In this document: piece after piece, positions 7,665 through 12,385 of the stretch
How positions within the stretch are numbered: position 1 is the stretch's first letter
Layout: each line of letters begins with the position of its first letter
NCBI GenBank assembly: GCA_019752975.1
Contig: JAIELM010000345.1
Span: 1 to 12,385 of the forward strand
From: Undibacterium sp.
GTDB taxonomy: Bacteria; Pseudomonadota; Gammaproteobacteria; Burkholderiales; Burkholderiaceae_D
DNA: 12,385 nt
Direction: 5' to 3'
Notes under the pieces: generated by a model
The model's input: the letters and a program-made list of their open reading frames with translations, nothing else
Databases searched by the model: none
Told to the model about the DNA's origin: nothing
Translations under genes and position numbers: made by a program

Positions 7665-9044
7665 ATGAATGTTGTCATTCTCGCCGCTGGCATGGGCAAA
7701 CGTATGCAATCGGCGCTACCCAAAGTCTTACACACTATCGCGGGCAAACCCATGCTAGTTCATGTGATCGAAACTGCGAAACTTCTACATGACAATCAGC
7801 ATGCAAATATTTGCGTTGTGTATGGACATGGTGGCGAACAAGTACCACTTGCCCTAACCCTGGCACTCCCCGACCTCAAACTAGCTTTTGCCAAACAAGA
7901 ACCGCAACTCGGAACTGGACACGCGGTAGCTCAGGCGATTCCATACTGGGACGATGCGGTACCGACTTTAATTTTATATGGCGATGTCCCACTGACGCGC
8001 GCATCTAGCTTGCAACGCTTAGTTGAAGCGGCCGAACACAATCAATTGGCGATTCTGACTGCGCATATGGATGATCCTAGCGGCCTAGGGCGCATCATTC
8101 GTGTCGATGGAAAGATTACGAGAATCGTCGAACAAAAAGATGCCAACGAAGACGAACGAGCGGTGACGGAAATTAATACTGGCATCATGGTTGCCCCAAC
8201 TAAGCACCTCAAGAAATGGCTCAGCAATTTATCCAATAAAAATGCCCAAGGTGAGTACTACTTGACCGACATTGTTGCAAGCGCAGTGGCTGATGGCATC
8301 ACCATCACATCAGCGCAACCCGACGCCATTTGGGAAACCTTAGGCGTCAATAGCAAAATACAACTAGCCGAGTTAGAACGCATTCATCAGAAAAACATCG
8401 CCCTTAAACTCTTGGAACAGGGAGTAACTTTGCTCGACCCCGCCCGTATTGATGTACGTGGCGAGTTGTCTTGCGGTCAGGACGTCAGTATCGACGTGGG
8501 CTGTGTTTTTGAAGGTAAAGTGGTGTTAGCCGATGGTGTCAAAATTGGTGCGCATTGTGTGATAAAAAATGCGCAGATTGGTGCCCAAAGCGAGATCAAG
8601 CCCTTTTGCCACATCGAAGAGGCACTGGTAGGAGAACTAGCACAAATCGGACCCTATGCACGCTTGCGCCCCGGCACGAACTTGGCTGAAGGGGTACATA
8701 TTGGTAATTTCGTCGAAGTCAAAAACAGCCAAATCGCTGCTCATAGCAAAGCCAATCATCTTGCCTATTTGGGCGATGCGACGATAGGTAGTCGGGTGAA
8801 TATCGGAGCGGGAACGATTACTTGCAACTACGACGGAGTAAATAAATTTCGTACCGTGATAGAAGATGACGCATTTATCGGCAGCGATAGCCAATTGATT
8901 GCACCGGTAACAGTAGGCAAAGGCGCGACTCTAGGTGCTGGAACGACCTTAAGCAAAGATGCACCGGAAGGCAAACTCACAGTCTCGCGCGCTAGGCAAG
9001 TGACACTGGAAGGCTGGCAACGGCCAGTGAAAATCAAAAAATAA
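7665..9044 (+). CDS. glmU: Bifunctional N-acetylglucosamine-1-phosphate uridyltransferase / glucosamine-1-phosphate acetyltransferase
   Basis: GlmU acetylates glucosamine-1-P with acetyl-CoA and then couples it to UTP, giving UDP-GlcNAc for peptidoglycan and LPS. The chosen start ATG 7665 gives 459 residues, close to the usual 456, and puts the nucleotidyl-transfer motif LAAGMGKRM at residues 6-14 with PKVLH at 19-23. An upstream TTG in the same frame (7638) would only add a non-conserved tail. AAAGAG precedes the start. The N-terminal domain shows GTGHAVAQA (83-91), YGDVPL with Mg-binding Asp107, and GVN with Asn229. From about 255 onward come left-handed beta-helix hexapeptides with LRPGTNL (334-340), [11 protein letters not shown] (362-372) containing the catalytic His365, and [13 protein letters not shown] (379-391). 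It is complete, with no missing key residue. It is transcribed toward the converging 29-residue ORF and regulator gene. Confidence 0.98.
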   Translation: MNVVILAAGMGKRMQSALPKVLHTIAGKPMLVHVIETAKLLHDNQHANICVVYGHGGEQVPLALTLALPDLKLAFAKQEPQLGTGHAVAQAIPYWDDAVPTLILYGDVPLTRASSLQRLVEAAEHNQLAILTAHMDDPSGLGRIIRVDGKITRIVEQKDANEDERAVTEINTGIMVAPTKHLKKWLSNLSNKNAQGEYYLTDIVASAVADGITITSAQPDAIWETLGVNSKIQLAELERIHQKNIALKLLEQGVTLLDPARIDVRGELSCGQDVSIDVGCVFEGKVVLADGVKIGAHCVIKNAQIGAQSEIKPFCHIEEALVGELAQIGPYARLRPGTNLAEGVHIGNFVEVKNSQIAAHSKANHLAYLGDATIGSRVNIGAGTITCNYDGVNKFRTVIEDDAFIGSDSQLIAPVTVGKGATLGAGTTLSKDAPEGKLTVSRARQVTLEGWQRPVKIKK

Positions 9045-9059
9045 GAAGTATGGCGTCGA

Positions 9060-9082
9060 GGATACTGCATGACGCAGTATTC
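9060..9082 (+). terminator. Hairpin shortly after glmU, possible terminator without a T run
   Basis: ATACTGC (9062-9068) and GCAGTAT (9074-9080) pair perfectly around ATGAC, and the stem extends by a G-U and a G-C pair to 9060-9082. It begins 15 bases after the glmU stop. No T tract follows in either direction, so intrinsic termination is doubtful; it may instead protect the mRNA 3' end. A weaker TCCCC/GGGGA pair follows at about 9092-9110. The rest of 9083-9211 shows no gene. Confidence 0.4.
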
Positions 9083-9211
9083 ATGTGGTCTCCCCAGATA
9101 AGAGGGGAAGGTCGATGGACTCTCACATAAATCTCACACGAATACGACGTCTAACGCCTAGGACAATGTTACTGCTGACAGATTTTTATTACTCTTACCT
9201 AAAACTAACAA

Positions 9212-9259
9212 CGATTACTTTGCTTCGATTACTTTGCTTCGATTACTTGGCATCGATTA
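9212..9259. repeat. 14-bp tandem repeat, about 3.4 copies
   Basis: The unit CGATTACTTTGCTT occurs twice exactly (9212-9225, 9226-9239). A third copy has two changes (9240-9253) and a partial fourth is CGATTA (9254-9259). On the minus strand each full unit carries AAGTAATCG, so the array repeats the end of the small ORF, including its stop context. Fourteen is not a multiple of three, so copy-number change would shift any read-through frame. Confidence 0.92.
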
Positions 9260-9332
9260 GGTAAGTGCTAAAAGCGACTACCAAAAAAGCGAAAGTGGCG
9301 ATAACTTGTAAAGAGATGATTGCGTCGATCAT
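9243..9332 (-). CDS. Putative 29-residue single-span membrane protein
   Basis: ATG 9332 to TAA 9243 encodes 29 residues: a short acidic start MIDAIISLQ, a continuous hydrophobic stretch from about residue 9 to 25 (including VIATFAFLVVAF), and a polar end LIDAK. AAGGA stands seven bases before the ATG, the best Shine-Dalgarno of any small frame seen here. A plausible promoter lies 87-116 bases upstream. The composition suits a small inner-membrane peptide such as those that sit beside larger membrane complexes, but I do not recognise it as a known family (it does not look like KdpF or CydX). It lies between convergent glmU and the Lrp/AsnC gene, on the same strand as the regulator. It is too short for statistics; the case rests on the ribosome site, promoter and hydrophobic pattern. 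Confidence 0.6.
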   Translation of the reverse strand: MIDAIISLQVIATFAFLVVAFSTYLIDAK

Positions 9333-9418
9333 GATATTTTCCTTAATAAAATAGTGATTTAATTTAAAATGTTTGTCGCTCCACATTGAATTAGTGCTCT
9401 TGTGTTTCGACAGGAAGA

Positions 9419-9448
9419 ATCATATCAAGCCGACCAATATAAATACAA
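9419..9448 (-). promoter_or_regulatory. Possible sigma-70 promoter for the 29-residue ORF
   Basis: On the minus strand TTGTAT (9448-9443) is followed after 18 bases by TATGAT (9424-9419), a five-of-six match to the -10 consensus. A transcript would start near 9412 and have a leader of about 80 bases before the ATG at 9332. The surrounding DNA is AT-rich, so chance matches are possible. Confidence 0.42.
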
Positions 9449-9499
9449 TTTCATTTTATGATGTCGACCATTCATAAATCGTATATCTTGAAATAGTCA

Positions 9500-9520
9500 A
9501 TCATTTTTCGCGTAAATGAT
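9500..9520 (-). terminator. AT-rich hairpin directly after the Lrp/AsnC stop
   Basis: ATCATTT (9500-9506) and AAATGAT (9514-9520) are exact inverted arms around a 7-base loop, abutting the regulator stop codon at 9521. The stem is weak (mostly A-T) and no clean T run follows, so it may be a poor terminator or a stabilising 3' hairpin. Confidence 0.3.
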
Positions 9521-9985
9521 TTAGATAATTTCCGTTTTTGTCTCGAATTTACTACACAGTACAGAGAAAAAACAGCGCACATTGCGCACATTACTCTGTG
9601 TAGCGAATAATCTATGGGCAAGCGTATGATAAGCCGCCATGTCCGCCACCATAATGATGAGGATAAAATCCGGCCCTGGTGAGACGCGATAACATTGTTG
9701 CACTGCACTTTCCTTGTTGGCTAGGCGTTCAAATTCGATCAATTTCTCACTCCCTTGATGATCCAAACTGATTTCTACAATCGCGGTTAAGCCCATGCCG
9801 ATGAACTCTGGATTGAGGATCGCCACCTGTTTAACGATTATCCCCTCCTCTACTAATCGGTTGACCCGCCTTAAGCAAGTCGGTGGAGATGCGTGCACGC
9901 GAGCAGCTAGCGCTTGATTACTCAAAGTAGCGTCACTTTGCAAGCTATTCAATATGCGTTTATCAAGCTCATCTAAAATAGTCAT
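9521..9985 (-). CDS. Lrp/AsnC-family transcriptional regulator
   Basis: The chosen ATG 9985 gives 154 residues, the usual size; a TTG at 10000 would add five residues but lacks family support. GGAA lies nine bases before the ATG. Residues 1-60 form the winged helix-turn-helix: LDELDKRILNSLQ, then LSNQALAARVHASPPTCLRRV (21-41) as the DNA-contacting helices, and LVEEGII. Residues about 66-140 form the RAM ligand-binding and multimerisation domain with the typical SPGPDFILIIMVAD stretch. The family forms dimers and octamers, often responds to amino acids, and usually represses itself. The gene is divergent from glmS, so it may control glmS as well as itself. The shared intergenic region carries spaced ATTCC half-sites. 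The ligand cannot be read from the sequence. Confidence 0.95.
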   Translation of the reverse strand: MTILDELDKRILNSLQSDATLSNQALAARVHASPPTCLRRVNRLVEEGIIVKQVAILNPEFIGMGLTAIVEISLDHQGSEKLIEFERLANKESAVQQCYRVSPGPDFILIIMVADMAAYHTLAHRLFATQSNVRNVRCFFSVLCSKFETKTEII

Positions 9986-9991
9986 GATGAA

Positions 9992-10030
9992 AAATTCCAA
10001 AAATAGTTAAGGAATGAAATTAAATTCCAA
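9992..10030. promoter_or_regulatory. Putative Lrp/AsnC operator: three ATTCC/GGAAT half-sites
   Basis: AAATTCCAA occurs exactly twice, at 9992-10000 and 10022-10030, 30 bp apart (near three helical turns). An inverted GGAAT lies between them at 10011-10015. This gives ATTCC-N12-GGAAT-N8-ATTCC just upstream of the regulator start and before the glmS promoter region. The layout fits binding by an Lrp-type multimer and autoregulation; that is inference. Confidence 0.5.
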
Positions 10031-10072
10031 CCCTATCCGATATTGGACTAATCAGCCAAATTTTACAAAATT

Positions 10073-10101
10073 TTGAAAGATAATTTCATTCAAGCTAGCA
10101 T
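10073..10101 (+). promoter_or_regulatory. Probable sigma-70 promoter for glmS
   Basis: TTGAAA (10073-10078) is followed after 17 bases by TAGCAT (10096-10101), inside a short TAGCA-TAGCA-TAGTA repeat that offers alternative -10 boxes. Transcription would give a leader of about 25-30 bases. GAGG (10128-10131) stands five bases before the glmS ATG. The short leader leaves no room for a ribozyme or riboswitch. Confidence 0.5.
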
Positions 10102-10136
10102 AGCATAGTAAACTTATTTTCTCTATCGAGGTTTCT

Positions 10137-11966
10137 ATGTGTGGCATTGTCGGCGCAGTAGCACAACGTAACATCACTCCTATTTTGCTAGAAGGCCTCA
10201 AGCGCCTCGAATACCGCGGTTATGATTCCTGCGGCGTGGCCTTGCATGTGGATGGTAAATTGCAACGCTCACGCAGCACTTCACGCGTCGCAGAATTACA
10301 GTCGCAAGTCGAACAAACTAAGTTAGCAGGATTCACTGGCATCGCCCACACCCGCTGGGCAACGCATGGCGCACCCTCCTCAGCCAATGCGCACCCGCAC
10401 TTTTCTCGCGATGGCGACAACGCGCGCATCGCCTTAGTCCACAACGGCATCATAGAAAATCACGAAGAACTACGCGCTGAACTTACACAAGCTGGCTATG
10501 TATTTGAAAGCCAAACCGATACTGAAGTGATCGCCCATCTTGTCGATCACTTATATAGCGGCGATTTATTTGAGACCGTACAACAAGCGGTCAAACGACT
10601 AACAGGCGCGTATGCCATTGCCGTCTTCTGCCGCGACGAACCACACCGCGTGGTCGGTGCACGCCAAGGCTCGCCACTAATCGTCGGTGTCGGTAGAGGC
10701 GAGAACTTTCTAGCGTCCGATGCAATGGCATTGGCCGGTACCACCGATCAAATTATCTATTTAGAAGAAGGCGACGTCATCGATTTGCAATTGCAAAGGG
10801 TGTGGATCGCTGATGTGAATGGCAAACCAGTCGAACGCGAAGTGCGCACCGTGCATGCCCACACTGGCGCAGCCGAATTAGGCCCGTATCGCCACTACAT
10901 GCAAAAAGAAATCTTCGAACAAGCACGCGCTTTGGGTGACACTTTAGAAGGCATCACCAACATCATGCCCGAGTTATTTGGTGACAAAGCCTATCGCGTA
11001 TTTCAAGACATCGACAATGTGTTGATACTCGCCTGCGGCACCAGTTACTACGCAGGCATGACCGCAAAATACTGGATAGAATCTATCGCCAAAATCCCGG
11101 TCAACGTCGAGATCGCCAGCGAATACCGTTACCGCGACAGCGTGCCAAATCCTAAGAGCCTAGTCGTCACGATTTCACAAAGCGGCGAAACCGCCGATAC
11201 GCTAGCGGCACTAAAACACGCTCGCGGACTAGGCATGCTACACAGCTTGACCATCTGCAATGTCGCCACCAGCGCCATGGTGCGCGAATGCGAACTCGCC
11301 TACATCACACGTGCCGGTGTTGAGGTCGGCGTAGCATCGACCAAGGCTTTCACCACGCAATTAGCTGCGCTGTTTTTGTTAGCATTAACACTGGCGCAAA
11401 ACAAAGGTAGACTCAGCGAAACGCAAGAACAAGACCACATCAAAGACCTGCGTCATTTGCCAGTGGCGATTACTGCGGTGCTCGCTCTAGAACCGCAAAT
11501 CATCGCTTGGGCAGATGAATTCGCCCGCAAAGAAAATGCACTTTTCTTAGGCCGTGGCTTGCATTACCCAATCGCTTTAGAGGGTGCATTAAAACTCAAA
11601 GAAATTTCCTACATTCACGCAGAAGCCTACCCCGCAGGCGAACTCAAACATGGCCCGCTAGCTTTAGTGACCAAAGAAATGCCAGTAGTCACCGTCGCGC
11701 CAAACGACACGCTCATCGAAAAACTTAAATCGAATATGCAAGAAGTCCGCGCCCGCGGCGGTGAACTCTACGTCTTCGCCGACGCCGATTCCCGCATCAC
11801 CCCAAGCGAAGGCGTACACGTGATTCGCCTGCCAGAACACTACGGCATGTTGTCACCGATTTTGCATACGGTACCTTTGCAATTGCTGGCATATCACACG
11901 GCTTTGGCGCGGGGGACGGATGTAGATAAGCCGAGGAATTTGGCGAAGAGCGTCACTGTGGAATAG
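10137..11966 (+). CDS. glmS: Glutamine-fructose-6-phosphate aminotransferase (isomerizing), glucosamine-6-phosphate synthase
   Basis: GlmS makes glucosamine-6-P from fructose-6-P and glutamine, the first step to UDP-GlcNAc. The 609 residues equal the length of the E. coli enzyme. The start MCGIVGA exposes the nucleophile Cys2 after Met removal. The glutaminase domain shows HTRWATHG (71-78) and NGIIENH (103-109). The two sugar-isomerase (SIS) domains show ACGTSYYAG (299-307), SQSGETADT (347-355) and STKAFTTQ (401-408), then the [22 protein letters not shown] stretch (486-507) with Glu489 and His505. The C-terminal NLAKSVTVE supplies Lys604, the ring-opening and channel residue. All key residues are present. 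It is divergent from the Lrp/AsnC gene, and glmU is only 1.1 kb away on the same strand, so pathway start and end are physically linked though not in one operon. Confidence 0.99.
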   Translation: MCGIVGAVAQRNITPILLEGLKRLEYRGYDSCGVALHVDGKLQRSRSTSRVAELQSQVEQTKLAGFTGIAHTRWATHGAPSSANAHPHFSRDGDNARIALVHNGIIENHEELRAELTQAGYVFESQTDTEVIAHLVDHLYSGDLFETVQQAVKRLTGAYAIAVFCRDEPHRVVGARQGSPLIVGVGRGENFLASDAMALAGTTDQIIYLEEGDVIDLQLQRVWIADVNGKPVEREVRTVHAHTGAAELGPYRHYMQKEIFEQARALGDTLEGITNIMPELFGDKAYRVFQDIDNVLILACGTSYYAGMTAKYWIESIAKIPVNVEIASEYRYRDSVPNPKSLVVTISQSGETADTLAALKHARGLGMLHSLTICNVATSAMVRECELAYITRAGVEVGVASTKAFTTQLAALFLLALTLAQNKGRLSETQEQDHIKDLRHLPVAITAVLALEPQIIAWADEFARKENALFLGRGLHYPIALEGALKLKEISYIHAEAYPAGELKHGPLALVTKEMPVVTVAPNDTLIEKLKSNMQEVRARGGELYVFADADSRITPSEGVHVIRLPEHYGMLSPILHTVPLQLLAYHTALARGTDVDKPRNLAKSVTVE

Positions 11967-12028
11967 GCTTGGTTCTATCAAAAACACATTTGAAACTGTT
12001 CATCGAAGCAGCGTTTATGGTTTCCTCT

Positions 12029-12056
12029 GTTATACCTGTTTTGAGACGGGTATAAC
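12029..12056 (+). terminator. Strong hairpin downstream of glmS, followed by an A run
   Basis: GTTATACCTG (12029-12038) pairs with CGGGTATAAC (12047-12056) over ten base pairs (one G-U) around TTTTGAGA. It lies 63 bases past the glmS stop and before the next gene. Bases after it are A-rich, not T-rich, so it does not fit a standard intrinsic terminator in the plus direction. It may be a 3' stabiliser, a factor-dependent terminator element or a protein-binding dyad. Confidence 0.45.
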
Positions 12057-12169
12057 AAAAAACAACAAGGCGTGGCGCGGTTTTTGAGCGGTTTGGAACT
12101 TTGTTGATGAAATTTTAAAAATGTGTTAACTTCGGTTTCTTTCACATTAAAACAAGCTAGGAGTCTTAC

Positions 12170-12385
12170 TTGACGATCAAGGATTGGCTCGCTGTATTTT
12201 TCGGCGGCGCTTTTGTCGCACACGTGCTACTTTCATGGCGAAAGAATAGCCGCAACCGTATGGGTGTGTGCGCCAAGTGCGAGACGACAATTACACCTGA
12301 ATCCGCAATCGGCATTACTGCCTCTGGTCAGACTCATTACTATTGTTCTGCTTGTGGAATCAAACAGAAGCGAATTGATCGGGGT
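12170..12385 (+). CDS. Membrane-anchored zinc-ribbon protein, N-terminal part (runs off right edge)
   Basis: From TTG 12170 the frame stays open for 72 codons to the window end. TAGGAG (12158-12163) stands six bases before the TTG, and a TAG in the same frame just upstream rules out a longer start; the next in-frame ATG (12260) would lose the hydrophobic part. Residues about 6-23 form one hydrophobic segment (LAVFFGGAFVAHVLLSW), followed by a basic stretch RKNSRNR, which suggests an inner-membrane anchor with the rest in the cytoplasm. Two CxxC pairs (Cys34/37 and Cys59/62), 21 residues apart, look like a zinc ribbon. I do not recognise the family. Such ribbons bind nucleic acid or partner proteins, but no role can be assigned from 72 residues. 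A weak promoter (TTGATG, 17 bases, TAACTT) is possible near 12105-12133. Confidence 0.68.
   Translation, partial: MTIKDWLAVFFGGAFVAHVLLSWRKNSRNRMGVCAKCETTITPESAIGITASGQTHYYCSACGIKQKRIDRG

Noticed and set aside
9212..9259. CRISPR-like array
   Set aside because: The units are contiguous 14-mers with no spacers; this is a simple tandem repeat.
9472..9708. 78-codon minus-strand frame overlapping the Lrp/AsnC gene
   Set aside because: It is an out-of-frame shadow; the regulator frame has clear helix-turn-helix and RAM motifs.
10102..10136. glmS ribozyme or riboswitch in the glmS leader
   Set aside because: The leader after the likely promoter is only about 30 bases, and the known glmS ribozyme belongs to Gram-positive bacteria.
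11978..12223. 81-codon minus-strand frame after glmS
   Set aside because: It overlaps the hairpin and the start of the zinc-ribbon gene, and shows no motif or convincing ribosome site.

Overview
The window looks like chromosomal DNA of a betaproteobacterium. The best guess is Burkholderiales, Oxalobacteraceae-like (for example Undibacterium or a relative). This rests on the protein flavour of GlmU and GlmS, on an Lrp/AsnC regulator divergent from glmS, and on moderate GC. It is recognition by eye, not a database result.

Left part (1-5188, all minus strand): a compact operon for a fatty-acid-derived polyketide, read from right to left. The first gene encodes a three-part enzyme: fatty acyl-AMP ligase, acyl carrier protein, then a luciferase-like flavin monooxygenase (1750-5043). 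Five bases later comes a type III polyketide synthase with a GTG start and an intact Cys-His-Asn triad (599-1744). One base later comes a protein whose isoprenylcysteine-methyltransferase-like membrane domain reads in frame into the nucleotide-binding start of a flavoprotein; it runs off the left edge (1-597). The likely logic is: activate a fatty acid, load it on the carrier, oxidise it there, extend and cyclise it with the type III synthase, then O-methylate and hydroxylate the aromatic or pyrone product. The parts resemble known alkylresorcinol and alkylpyrone pathways, but I do not recognise this exact architecture.

Middle part (5189-7399, minus strand): a strong rho-independent terminator separates the operon from a secreted M19 membrane-dipeptidase homologue (5250-6590). 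Upstream of that lies a DUF4272 protein of unknown function (6758-7399).

Right part (7400-12385): glmU (7665-9044, plus) and glmS (10137-11966, plus) are the two ends of the UDP-GlcNAc supply pathway for peptidoglycan and LPS. Between them, on the minus strand, sit an Lrp/AsnC regulator (9521-9985) and a 29-residue single-membrane-span ORF (9243-9332) with a good Shine-Dalgarno. A 14-bp tandem repeat overlaps the small ORF's stop codon. The regulator-glmS intergenic region carries three spaced ATTCC/GGAAT half-sites that look like an operator. At the right edge a TTG-started, membrane-anchored zinc-ribbon protein begins (12170 onward) and is cut by the window end.

No tRNA, rRNA, CRISPR array, transposase or integrase was seen.
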